A DNA stretch of 64,000 nucleotides from assembly GCF_011745365.1 (NCBI RefSeq), contig NW_024468913.1, forward strand, positions 1,922,001 through 1,986,000, written 5' to 3'. Under the pieces are notes generated by a model that was not told the DNA's origin, did not search any database, and saw nothing but the letters and a program-made list of their open reading frames with translations. The position numbers and the translations under genes were made by a program. Positions 20,868 to 32,622 of this stretch are shown piece by piece. Position 1 is the stretch's first letter. Each line of letters starts with the position of its first letter. The stretch is from Cryphonectria parasitica EP155. Its lineage: Eukaryota > Ascomycota > Sordariomycetes > Diaporthales > Cryphonectriaceae.

Positions 20868-21647
20868 GTTGGTTGAGGATCTGGGGCCCCTCCTCAGGGG
20901 AGCTGAGCGTTTGGAATCCAGCGCGGCGGTTTGTTCTGGAACCAACTTGAGAGTGAAAAGTAAGCTGGGCCCGAACAGAGACTATTGTTGTTTCTATTGG
21001 AGATTCAAATGAATATTGTTGAACCCAAGGACCAAAGCACCAAATCGTTGTAGGAGCGTTGGTATATCGAAATAGTGTAAGATACGGTAACGTCAGCAGA
21101 CGAAGCGTGTGTGAATGCGTGTACAACTGTGCCAGGATCAAGAGCCGAGACATGAATACTGTGCATGAAATACAGAGCTACAATGGAGGTCTGCTGGGTT
21201 TGCTTTGGAGGGCGCGTACCAGATGCGGTATTGACTCCACGGCGGGTCGGGTACTGCGAGACCCCTGTATCTCCATTCTTTAGCGGAGCATTGTAGCCAT
21301 AGCCCGTCGTCACAGCAACTATCGATATCAGTACCCTTGCACCCTTGAACCCCCCGGCGGTGACACCTGCAGATGACGTCTCGGAGGACCCCGCGTTCCC
21401 CTTGGAGGGTCCCCTAAAGCCAGGAGGGTCCCCTGAGCTGAACCGCATCACGAGGCAGGCCCGCGACTGACTGACTATCACTTGCCGAACGCAATGAGAA
21501 ACGTGAGAAGGGGCAGTCTCTACTTTGCCCACGATTCTCTCCCACAGAATATCGTGGCCTACGGCTCTATACAAAACAGACTGTATCTTTCTTACAACTA
21601 ATCACTGTGGCCAGGCCCATACACCATCGGCATATCATATCGAAAGG
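20868..21647. promoter_or_regulatory. Divergent promoter region of kinesin-5 and UPF0183 genes
   Basis: 780 bases between two divergent ATGs. No additional gene is convincing; the 189-residue minus-strand open frame at 21005-21574 has no family-like features. Confidence 0.5.
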
Positions 21648-23292
21648 ATGTCGTCGCTGTTCACGGCACAGCTCCATCCAGGGCGCGCTCTAGGTTTCCT
21701 GGGTATGGACTTCTCTCTGTCCCTGGAGTAACGTAGGAGGTTGCTGATCAAAGCTGCTGACTTTCTTCCTTTCTCTCCACATAGTGCTTGGTGCGTCCCT
21801 CCACGATATCTTGACCCGACTCAAGGCCGAGCCACAGCGTTTCCCAAGGCTCGAGCTCGCCTACTCTCCCGAGAACCCAGTCAACGAACCTGTCACAGTG
21901 ACACTACCTGCAAATGGCATCAGGATACGCTTTGATGGACCCGAGCAGCGCCTTCGCCTGATAGAGGTCGTCGACTTTTCCAAAAATCACATCACCTTCA
22001 AGGATCAGAACACCGAGCGCGACCTGGTCAAGCCCCCCGCCGAGCCTTCGACCGACGTAGGCGCCGCCGCCGAACCCACATTCAAGCATATATACCAGCG
22101 CTTTCTGGGCCCAACTTACGACGGCGAGTTCATACCGGCCGCCGATGGCCAAGACATGGGTGTTTATGTTCTGTCGTACCCCGGCGTCGCCTTCACATTT
22201 CCTCTGTCTGGATCGGCGTACACGCCCGACAAGGACGTCGTGACCTTGCTGTCTTCCTCGACACGGGCGGCCACCTCGATGGCAGTCTTCAACGGAGACT
22301 CTTGGGCGCAGTCTCGGAAGACACTCTGGACTGAGGTTCTGCCCAGTGTCAAGACGTTCACACCTCTTGCCAAGGGCAAGGATGTGTGTCCTGATGAGAT
22401 CTCGCTAGTCAAGATACACGGTGGCGGAAAGCTTCAGCTCTTCAAGAGATGGACTACAAACTCCGTATGGATCTCACTGGGCGAGACAACGCCACAGGAA
22501 CTTGTAGCCGAACTAGGGCCTCCTGACGCAATCTACCGGAAGAACGACCAGCGCATGTACATTCACCAGATAAGAACAGCCAGCAATAGCCGAACACGGC
22601 CCGATGGCGATGATCTCAGGCGGCAGGGTGACTCTACAGACACGGACCAGTCCTCAGCGCATACAACGTCTGAGGACTCGAATGATGATGAGGCGATCGA
22701 CGATGACGTGGTTGCGAATGTGTCGGGAGAGTGCTTCTACAACTACTTTTACCTCGGCTTTGATTTGCTCGTCTCGACACCAGCGGCCCCGTCAGAGCCA
22801 CCTCCCTCACAGGACCCATCAACTCTCCCAGAGAAGATGATCAAAGTTGCGTCGCCAGATCGCCTGGTTGCAACCAAGCTTATACTCCATGGAAATGTGC
22901 CAGGGTCGTACCCATTCAACCGACACAGACGTTGCAGATGGGAGATCTCCTATCTCGACCACTCTTCGCCAGAAGCACCGATCAACACGGAGACCATCTT
23001 TACGGACATCCAGAAGCACCTTCGGCAAGAATGGCAACCCATCTACTCCTCAGAGGCCGAAGCCATCCAAAAGCAGAGAGGGATGGTCCTCAATCGCGGC
23101 TGGGGGGATAGCCCTGGGAGCAGTATTGAGTTTCTTGGCGGCTGGGAGGACAGTAGTGCCCACGTGGCGCCAGGTGTTGGCCCCAAGCGTGCTGACGGGA
23201 CTGAAGACTCTACTACCACCTTGTACGGGTTCCCCGGTCTGGTCTTTGAGGTTCTCAAGAATGGCTATGTCAGCGCTGTCACTGTTTTTTGA
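21648..23292 (+). CDS. UPF0183/PHAF1 family protein
   Basis: Two exons, 21648-21702 and 21785-23292, give 520 residues. The short first exon encodes MSSLFTAQLHPGRALGFL and joins exon 2 (V-LGASLHDILTRLK) to rebuild the conserved N-terminus of UPF0183. Further family blocks are GIRIRFDGPEQRLRLIEVVDF, HIYQRFLGPTYDGEF, YVLSYPGVAFTFP, WISLGETTPQELVAELGPPDAIYRKNDQRMYIH and, after an acidic variable insert, ECFYNYFYLGFDLL and KLILHGNVPGSYPFNRHRRCRWEI. The animal homologue (C16orf70/PHAF1) is described as a phagophore-associated factor; function in fungi is not established and I do not assign one. Acidic low-complexity sequence sits between the two conserved halves. Confidence 0.92.
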
Positions 23293-23783
23293 TGACACTC
23301 TTGCAGGGAACCAATAGTAATGAGTTGATACTTTTGCTGAATTTTCCGATCGGGTTCATAGGTATAGGAGTTTTGGGTGCATTAGACAACGGTAATCAGA
23401 GCTGGATCGAGAACTCCCGGGCGTTCAAGGGCACTACTACGTGCGCCACGTTTTATAGAAGCCTCCAAAGTATTATTATTTATTATAAGCTTTTTATGCC
23501 GACCATATTCCCTTCCGCAGTTCAGTCTGGCTCAAAGTGTCTGTTCTACCGATCCTTAGCTCTGTAATACGTACTCAGCCTAAATATTGAAGGGCAACTA
23601 GCCTGAATCCCATCCTCTATTTAAAGTGACCTACCAGGTGCCATAGCCTTGGAAGATATTCATCAGCATTTCTACAGTCATTGAATTTGCGCTGAACAAA
23701 ACGTGGTATGACGAGAGAACTACATGCCTTGTTGTCTGTTCATTTGTCTAGTCAGATCGATGCAGTGACGGCTTGCTAACCAT
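23293..23783. other. Convergent intergenic region UPF0183 to P450
   Basis: About 490 AT-rich bases with the 3' flanks of two converging genes. Nothing else seen. Confidence 0.5.
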
Positions 23784-25815
23784 CTAGTCTCCCCTTTCGA
23801 CGATCTTAAAGCGGACCCAGAATGGCGACCTCTCCCAAAACGTGAGAAACTTGAAGTCTTTCTCAAATGAAATACCTCGCTGAGCCGGCACAGCCTCTAG
23901 GTCGAACTGCCACAGGACCTTTGCAAGAAACAGTCGAAGCACCGCCGAGGCTATAGCGCCGCCAGGACAGCCTCTCGGACCCTGGCTGAATGGCTTGGAG
24001 GCCTTGAGATTGTCGTCTCTGTACTTCGGATCGTACTTTGGGTGGTCTTCCGGCAACCACCTCTGTGGACGAAATCGGAGCGGCTCGGTAAAGAAGCGAG
24101 GGTTTCTTGCTGCCGTGAAGTAGCTGATCTGGCAGGTAACCTTATGTTACCCCCCCCCCCCCGGCAAGATGTTAACAATATGCAAGTATAGGCCTACTCG
24201 ATGGAGACCGATTATGAGAAGAAGACGATGCAGCAGGTTTCAACTTACACCTTGGGGAATGTATACCCCGTCTACCATAGCCCCAGGACTCACACGCGGC
24301 AGACCATCAACAGTATCTTGGTGAAGCCGGAAACTCTCTTGTGCGCATGCCTGCAGATACTTTAGACTCGCTATCGTCTCGCTGCTAATAGCTTCGTAGT
24401 TTGCAAACGAGCTTCTGATCTCGTCCACCAGGGCTGCATAGGCATCCGGCTCCCCGAGAAGAAAAAGAATGCAGGAGTAGAACTGGTTAGCTAGAGGCTG
24501 CCAGCTCGCCAGAAGCAGTTGTCCTGCCACGTTCTCCAGGTTATAGAGCTGTTTCTTGTCCTCGGGAGCGGGCTGGTCGGCAGGGACGAGCTGCTCGAAG
24601 TAATCTAGATGCTCCGTCTTGCCGCGGCGGTCGATACGCTCCTTGAAATCTTGCGTGTTCATCTTGATGAGTCTCGGCATCATGAACCACACGGATGGCG
24701 GGATGGTTAGGTATATGAAGGGGCTGAACAGGCGGAACTTTCTGGTGATCTGGCTCATTGTCAGGAAAAAATTCAACTTCAGAGTGGCATTCAGGAGGGT
24801 TGAGTCCTTCACTACTCTGTGTTAGCAGAAGAAAAGAGTGACAGGTTGCTTTTGATACACATACTGTCCCGTATCTGGCCTAGAACACGACTGTATGTCA
24901 TGTCAAAAGAGAGGTCCAGACCCAGCCTGTCTGTCCAACACTGCATCTCGGCACCCTTTTCCCCTGCACCGATTTCCTTCATTTTCTGGATAAAGGCATC
25001 GATATGCCTCTGCACAGCCGCCTCTTTTGCCTTGAAGTTCCTCGTGCTGAAAGCAGGTGCGAGCTTCTTTGCTATCTCGCGGTGCTTCACGGGATTTGTC
25101 TCGCCGGAAATCCCACCGTCGCCTGTATCCAACGCATCATACCCGACTTGGACGAAAGACTCTAGGTTCTTTTCTTGTGAGAGGTATATATCTGGCTCGA
25201 TGTCTTGAGTTAATCGCTATCTCGGACGTCTTGTGGTCCAGCACTGTGGTGGAAGCTGACCTTTTGCTGCCTGGGGCGTTATAAAAACGAGCTCATTTGG
25301 AGCAATACGGACGATGTCGCCTGTGAAGCTATGGTTAGGATTGTCTGGTCTGGTCATAAAAGCAGTGTCTTCGAGAGGAAATACCATATTTGTTAAGGAC
25401 TTTCTCGATTATCCACGGATATCTTCCTGAGATACTGAGGATTTCACTCATGTCAACACTTTTGCTCCATATGGAAGAGATTACCACATTTTCTGGTTGC
25501 AGAAGAATAGAAACCCTCCAGGTTTCATACTGACCTGGCATAAGCCCACCAGAGATCGGAAATGGCAGCAAGCCTCGGCCCTGGATACTTCGACAATGGA
25601 TGGAAATGGAGGTTGTAGATGATTCGCCCCAGGCAGTAGGCAATGGCCTATGTGGAAGAAACTCAAATAAGACTGACATCCTGAGATAGACACTCGCAAA
25701 TCTGACACCCAACACTCACCAATGCAACAGTAGCAGTCACACACTGGCTGATGGACAGGTTGCTGCTTATTTGATTCCCAAGATAACCTGGTAGTACCGT
25801 GATAGGATTCTTCAT
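23784..25815 (-). CDS. Cytochrome P450 monooxygenase-like protein with atypical I-helix
   Basis: Seven exons on the minus strand rebuild one frame of 522 residues: 25815-25720, 25647-25535, 25434-25385, 25320-25261, 25203-24865, 24814-24249, 24128-23784. An N-terminal hydrophobic anchor and the proline-rich hinge KYPGPRLAA identify a microsomal fungal P450. Then come GRYPWIIEKVLNKYGDIVRIAPNEL, the K-helix ESFR (E379, R382), the PERF region FRPQRWLPED and the heme loop FSQGPRGCPGG with Cys462. The oddity is the I-helix. Where most P450s have AG.ET/DT for oxygen activation, this protein reads ASWQPL (322-327), so both the acid and the conserved Thr are absent. Either it does chemistry that does not need that proton relay or it belongs to a variant clade. 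Intron 6 (24248-24129) contains a 13-base G/C homopolymer. Substrate unknown; no biosynthetic cluster adjoins it. Confidence 0.9.
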
Positions 25816-26425
25816 CTTATTTGGCAACAAAGTCAGCAAGATATCATCGATGTTTGCCGAAATCAATCAGAATAATACCTGGAATGTTGAAAGGGAATCT
25901 AAATGAGATCAAACGCTATTGGAGGTATATGTACGTATGTTGTTCAAGATCTAATGTCGAGGTTCATTGGCATTTAGCTGGCTCAGCTTCCCAAATTATG
26001 GCGGGGTGTCCAGCTTAGTGCTTACTCTACGCGCTGTGCCGCAGTAATTATTTCTGTCCATACTTGTACAGTTCACCCCAGTGGCTTCGACTTCAGGGCT
26101 GCCCTGGGCGATTAGCCCCTATGGCGGGAACTTGGAAATCAATTTTGGTAATACTTGTTCTTGGAAGCATCATTAACAACCTTTGTCTGTCTGCTTTCAG
26201 CAGCCAGACCGCAGCAATTGGCTCTGAAGCACAAGACCTCATTTTCATTGTCTACCAAGCACCAGTTGCACGGGAGCTAGGCCGATACTCCTAGATATGA
26301 TTGCTCCACCAACCTGGGCAAATGGGAGCTCGAATTTTGCAAGTCTGAAGTGGAATGCCCATGGAGTGAGGAAGTGAGCCTTTCAGGTGGATATTTTGTC
26401 TGTCTTTCCCCTGTGATAATGAACC
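25816..26425. other. Intergenic region P450 to DUF726 gene
   Basis: 610 bases, promoter side of the P450 gene and 3' flank of the next gene. No supported feature. Confidence 0.5.
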
Positions 26426-28713
26426 TCAATCCATAGGCACCGGCTCCATAACTGTAAGCACGTTGTCGTCAAGCTCCTCGGATTCGTTTTTGTCATCGAT
26501 GGCCATCTCTTTCTTTGATGTTGCCTCAGAGCTCTCAAGTGATGGATGGAGGCCAGATTCCGCGGAGGCGGGCGGTAACGACTGTACCCTCCTCACAACA
26601 AGCCGCTCCTCGGCTTCAGAGATGCCACTAGGGAAGGATATCTTACGATGCGTTTTCTTCCCCAGCGGCTTGACCTTCACCGGAGAAATGATGGGTTCAG
26701 CATCATTATCAAAGTCATCGAGGTTCACCAGGATCCCCTCCTTAATCTGATGATCCTTGTCGTCAAGCTTGATCTCCTCTTTCTCGATGGGCGCCTCGCC
26801 GCCACGTATGTTCGGAAACCCGCATCTGGTGAGGATCTGGGCAATGAGCTTAGGATACCGCAGGTGTCCCTTGACCTCCTGACCCAGGTCCAGGTTCTCG
26901 ACGCCCTCGATGTCCTCCACGGCCTGGAGTCCGCTGATGCCGAGCTGTATGCTTGTGGCGCGGTACAGGAAGGCAAGTATGTAGTCATTTTCCGAATAGA
27001 CGTTGAACATCTTGCCGGCCACGACGCTGCGCATTATCTGCCAATGCGTCCGGTTCGATGGGATGGGCGCACCGATCAGCACGACTGTGTCTACCAGACC
27101 GAAAGCTTTGCGCTCTGCAAGGGTCTTGAGGCAGAAGTAGATCACCCTCGCGCCCAGCGAGTATCCGATGAGCGTGACAGGCCGCTCGCCCTGGGCCTTG
27201 TTGATGAGCGCATCAGCCAATATCCTCCCTGCTTTGTCTGAGCGGTTTTTAGCCAGGTTCCAGGGATTGTCGACGCTGGCTGCGAGCTTCAGGATCTGTA
27301 CAGGCCACAGTGCTGCCCATAAGGTTGCGAGAACGGTGCGCCGCAGAATCTCGATCTTGAGAAAATTCCACGCGTACGATGAAACCATGTCCTCGAGAGC
27401 GCTTCCAAGCTTGAGGAGACTCTGCACTTCGTATCTCAAGGCGAATGCCTCGGTCTCATCGCTGAGAATTCGCCAAGGCTCCGTGACTCCGTCTTCAGAC
27501 AGAAGCCAGCCGTTGATGCCAACGGTAACCCGCAGTCTCCGAACATCTTTGCCCTCCTTGGAGATTTCAGGACTCCACTCGTCCTGTAGTGGTAGAAAGC
27601 GAAAGTCTTCGACTTCCCTGGCGTATTTGTCCATCATCTCGCCCTGTATCAGGTTAGTCATGCCAGATACCAAGCCCAGGAGGGAAGAGAACTATTCACA
27701 GTCATGCGGGCCCCGAAAGCCCCAAATAATGTCCCAACCAGAGCGCCGTTCATCCAGAAGATTCCCAGAAAACTGGCCAGACCTCCGAGCCCCACCGAGC
27801 CCATTAAGCCTCCGATCGCCCCAGCCACGACAGGTGCCGCGAGACCACCGGTCACCCCGATGATGGCAGCTCCGGCAACAGATGCCAGGCCGACCTTCCA
27901 AAACCTGCCCGTCTGTGTCTGCTGCTTCCGTTTCTGCGCCTCGGCCTCAGCCGACATCCCGCCAGCATGTGCGGTCTTCTCCGCCTCGGAGGACGCCTGG
28001 ATCATCATCGTGGCAATCTCCTTTTCTTCTGCGGTCAGGAAAGAGAGGGGAAGCTCAAGTGCAGAGGCCAGGAAGGTAATAAATGTGCGAGAGTAGGCGG
28101 AGTAGCTGCCTGTCGACAGTAAGAGTATGAGAACTGCGCTGAGCACCTCTTTTCGGTCTTGGACTGGTATAGTCGTGAGCCTGGTAGGTATAGGATGGTA
28201 GATGGCCTGTAGGGCTCTGACTGCCTTAGCAGTATCTTGTGCCGCATTGTTCGCGGCCGCCTCCCCTCCGAAACTCATAAGATCCTCCTCCCCGTCGGTA
28301 GGAGCATCATCAGTTTTGACTTGGGCGACTTTTACTGTGCGAATCCGCCGCTCCTTCAAGATCTCGGCGTCGTCTGTTGGGGACAGGATCTTGAGCTCTT
28401 TCAGCTTGGTCAGAAACTCCCTTCTCCACCCATCGAGATGAGCCAAGGCCGCCTGGCGTAGTTGGACGAGCTCAGGACTGGGTGGCACATGTCGCTGTGA
28501 CACGGCAGCTTCTGCCTTTACCTTGACGGAGGCATCAGACGTGGCAGGTGATAATGCATCTTCCTCTGCGTGCTGCTGTTGGTCGCCCTCCTGTAATTCC
28601 AGCTGGGATCGCATGTACGTCGTGATCTCGCTGACGAGCTGGTACAGAGCCTTTCGGCGGGTTGGATTCAACACCACCAGTATCTGCCGAGGATCGGAAC
28701 TTGAGGGCGCCAT
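26426..28713 (-). CDS. DUF726 (TMCO4-like) membrane-associated alpha/beta-hydrolase-like protein
   Basis: Two exons, 28713-27700 and 27643-26426, give 743 residues; the intron is 56 bp. The N-terminal half is helical and contains a Gly/Ala-rich hydrophobic hairpin (about residues 280-335, KVGLASVAGAAIIGVTGG onward), probably membrane-spanning. The C-terminal half has the DUF726 hydrolase-like core: VTVGINGWL, then the nucleophile-elbow motif LIGYSLGARVIYFCL with Ser500 and VVLIGAPIPSNRTHW, followed by VSENDYIL-like NVYSENDYIL. These fit a serine hydrolase fold, but no substrate is established for the family. The acidic tail after residue 620 is variable. It is homologous to yeast YFL034W-type and animal TMCO4 proteins by architecture (from memory, moderate certainty). 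Confidence 0.9.
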
Positions 28714-29412
28714 GCTGAGGTTTTTTCTCTCATGAATATGAGTATTAATTGTGCACAACGCTCAGAGAGGGTTGTTGGCGGTTGCCTAGGTGCCCGGCCA
28801 GCAGCAATCTGGACAGGGAAACACTGGACCTACAACAGTGCCATGCAGGTCCACCTCACGTGCATGACCGACCGAGCGCAACACCCCACCCATGCCAAGA
28901 GCTCAGAAGGATGAATGCAGATAAGCTAGAAGTCTACATTGGGAAAGGGACAGTGTGATATTTTTCACTGAAGATATTGGATGGGAATTGCCGGTGTGCT
29001 CTGCTGTTGGTCGAAAAGTCGTGTTGAAGAGAAAAGTTGGGATCTACTTTTACAGTACAAAAGAAGAGGAAGGCCGGATGCGCTAAGCAAGTTGATCCGC
29101 AGCAAGTCTCAGTGCAGCGTTACAGCGCCTACCCCTCAATTACAGTATGTTTTACTGAACCTAGGTCCTATAGTGGCTGCCAGCCTCTGCTTACCTCTAC
29201 CAAATCGTTGCACCGGCAGTTGTACCAGAACGACAAATCGCTATAATTCCCAGCTTTCCTAACAATCACTGCTTTTGACAATAGACTCATCGTCACCTTC
29301 CACCAGGGCTCATTCTATTTTCTATCATTTTCATCAGAACTGCCCCAAAGCCCAGACGTGGTAACTTGGCTGTAGGCTGCAATGCATTATTTTATTGTGT
29401 ACTAATATTGCT
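28714..29412. other. Intergenic region DUF726 to HET gene
   Basis: About 700 bases with short unsupported ORFs only. It is the promoter side of the DUF726 gene and the 3' flank of the HET gene. Confidence 0.5.
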
Positions 29413-31807
29413 TTACTGCACCTTGAAGTACTTGTACTGCCATTTTGGTTTCAGCGCACTCGGCTCCTGTGAGTAATAGACATACCCAATGCCAACTCGA
29501 CTCGAGATTCCATCTCGTGTGACCAGGCCCAAGAAGGTCGATTGCGTATCAGGCGGCTTCGTGATTGTGTCGGCGGCAACGACACCAACAAGCTCATCCA
29601 CCCTCTCGACTTGACCGTCGAACCTGAATTTGCCATGGTGATGGGTAGACACTTGTAAAGACCCGTCTCGTTTGCCTGTGACCGAGATGCAGAACTCACT
29701 GGCTGGTAGATATGGTCCGAGGAACCCAAGTTCACCGCAGCCTAGACGCGGCGGGACCTCACTGGGCGGCTGGTTCAGCACCCCATCGACATCTATCCCT
29801 AGACGGTCCCTCAGATAGCTCTTTGCGCGAGAGGCTTGCTCAGAATCATGTTTGGTCATGTTGCTCTCCGGCTCACAGGCAGCCTTCCAGATGCCGTGGG
29901 ACCAAAAATTCTGGCTCGAATCTCCATACTGCCAGCTAGGAATGAGTGCATAGACAGGCACATGCTTTATCAGAGCTTGAGAGATATTTCTTGACAACCA
30001 AAGACTATCGGCAAAGACGAAGTCGACGGGGCCAATCCACGACGCCCTGAGATGACAAATGGTTAATCAGTATCACATATGAACACGCAATATACAGTTG
30101 GTAGTAATGAGTAGTAGCCCAAAGGCAAGAGAGAATTTACCATGACCATGTCGAGAACTGCTCCACCGTCTCTCCAGCTTCGTTAGGCTTGCATATGCGT
30201 TTCTGAGAGTCGTCCGAGGGGATCCACAGAATGGCATAAACCAGAAGATGGGCGGGAATGCCTTGTGTCTGACGGATGGTAAGTGCAGAGGCGTCTCCGG
30301 CGCGGTTGAAGCGGTTGAAGATGCCCTCGAAGGCATTGAGCACGTCCTGGGGGAACGTGAGATTTTTCCTGCCGTAGTCTTGCACCGCTTTTTGGTACTC
30401 TTGAATGTCCAGCTTCTTGCTGGCGCCTCCCAGGTAGTAGTAGGGTGTTGGGTCCAGGTCCCTTCTGAGCTTCGGGCTCCACCAAGGCGGTCCTGTCCGG
30501 ACCTGGACGTCGAAAACCTCACTCTTTCCTTCTCCATAGTCATAAGCCTCTCTCCATTGAACTTGGGCGCAGTTGAAGAAGGTTTCCTCGGCAGTGAAGT
30601 AAAGACAGCGCTGCGACAGACATTGTTCTTGGAACGTCCAGCCTCGAGTATTCCACGTTGACCCGCGCACCTCTTCGCATAGAGAGGGCGGGCGAAGTGA
30701 AAGATTGAGCGTCCTTCCATCGTCAGACAGATCTGTGATCCTCGCCGGCTCGATGAGGCACCCCATACGTGGACTGATTCCCCTCAGTCCAGCGTCCGCA
30801 TCGCTGCCCGCCGCGGCGATGATGGTTAATGCCGCAGTGTCGTAGACATCGTCCATTCTCCCAATTAGCCGTGCCTTATCCTCTGGATTATTCTGTATAA
30901 TGCAGAGGGTATCCACCCAGAGATATCTCATTCCGATCTTTCGAGTCAACTCCATGGCGTCGCGGACGGTACGGGGGATTTTCCCGCTCATGAGTGAGGC
31001 TTCCTGCGGCAGGGACAGAACTTTCGGAACGCTGAGGTAATTGACATTATTTTGAACGGTGAGAAGAATAGGCACGACCTCAGGATCATCCCCAGGGAAG
31101 AGAATAGTAGGAATCCGACCCCAGACGTAGGACAGAGCCACATATTCACACTTTTCGGCTCTCTGCACCAGGCACTCGTCTACCACATCGATGAGTCTGA
31201 AGGAGTGCTCCGGGTCAAACAGGATGTCTTCCTGTCCTCGCACGGTCTTGTTGGAATGACGATGCTTTCTGCATTCCTCAAGCCACTTTTTCACCAGCTG
31301 AACGTTAACTTGTCCCCCGACATCCCGTCGTGGGAGGAAACACGCCTCATGGGCCACCGCATCACCCGGCAGAGATTCGATCTCAGCAATGATATAACGA
31401 TCCTTTACCCCGTCAATCTCTCTGAGGGGGGCCCTGTTGCGGTGGAAACTTGGGGGCTTTTGATTTATCGCTATCAGGAGGCATGGCTGAGGATACTCGG
31501 TACGGCCGTGTCTCTTGACGGACAAGGGACTTCGGCTCTGGATGAAGAGTCTAGGTGCAGGGCTACTTGCGGAGCACAGACTTGCAGAGTCCCAATCAGC
31601 ACCCCAAGCGAGAGAGATAGACTGAGACAAAAGGTTGCAGAATGGACAGTTGGGGTCATTGTAATCTGAGAGTAGGCCCATAGATCTTTCGTTTCTTTCA
31701 CCGCTAAGCATCTCCTCAAGATCCAATTCATTGCAGGCGCTGCATAAGGGCTTAGGAAAACCTGAGCCTTGGCGGCGTATGCTTAGATCTGCTGTGCCTG
31801 GATTCAT
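29413..31807 (-). CDS. HET-domain (heterokaryon incompatibility) protein
   Basis: Two exons, 31807-30141 and 30046-29413, give 766 residues. The 94-bp intron splits the WSWASWIGPVDF block, which is typical after HET domains. The HET domain spans about residues 221-375. It contains YVALSYVWGR, IPRTVRDAMELTRKIGMRYLWVDTLCII, the DVYDTAALTIIAA.GSDADAGLRG block and then RGWTFQEQCLSQRCLYF. A Cys-rich N-terminal motif (C22-x2-C25, C54-x2-C57) could bind metal. HET proteins are fungal-specific; some trigger a cell-death reaction between incompatible strains, while most are uncharacterised paralogues. The C-terminal 200 residues carry no recognised domain. Whether this copy takes part in incompatibility cannot be told from sequence. 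Confidence 0.93.
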
Positions 31808-32622
31808 TATGTTCCCGAAGACTCTCTGTGTGTTGGGTTTGTCGGTGCTCTCATTCGAGAAGGGTAATCATTCTTGAAGAGGAGAAAACTGTAGCGGTGC
31901 GCTTGAAATAATCTCCCATAAAGGTGTGTATGCTTGAGTATTTCTTTGGGGAAGGGAAGGGGTTGATGGAAACCTTGAAATTCGTGGGTGCGAAGTATCT
32001 GTAAGTTCAACAGGTGTGGATCGCTGCGGATGATCATAGTTCTTACTCGAGAAGGTAAAAAGCTCAATAGCCAGTTTTCAGACCCTGCTAGTTGCACGCG
32101 GGCACTAATCAGTTGTAATTGATTAATCTGCCGGAGAGAGAAATTCTCAGCTCAAGGGGTTCACGTCGAAAAATCAATCCAATCCGCCATAGGCGATGAG
32201 AATAACTCAAAGGAGCACAGGGATGCCAATGCAAGGCCAGCCATCTCGTGCCGACGTGAGCTGAATGGCTCACTTTGGAAAGGATTAGCACTAAGCCTCC
32301 ACCACGCAGGCTTCGTGGCAGTACTTTATCAATTGGTACGGCCAATAAAGAGAGCATCTTTAAACGAGGGCTTCATCAGCTGGATCCGGCACGCATGCAT
32401 CAGTATGATTGTCATCCCACCATCTTTCTTTCTCACTCAGAAGACCAATACGGCCTGCACAGGGATGACACGTCGAAAGCATGAAGGTTGCCTCCAAAAT
32501 GTACGTGTTGAAGTGTAATTTATTACTGCCTTCCGCCTGGTATACGTGTATCAAAACGTTTCCCGAACGTTGACAGCCGAACATTGTTGCTTACCTGGTC
32601 GTTACCTTCTCATCAGCGAACT
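31808..32622. promoter_or_regulatory. Divergent promoter region of the HET gene and the 494-residue gene
   Basis: 815 bases between two divergent start codons with no supported ORF. The frame of the downstream gene is open from 32584, but the first ATG is at 32623. Confidence 0.5.

Noticed and set aside
32584..32622. Upstream extension of the 494-residue gene
   Set aside because: In-frame but starts with a non-ATG codon; ATG at 32623 is the first usable start.
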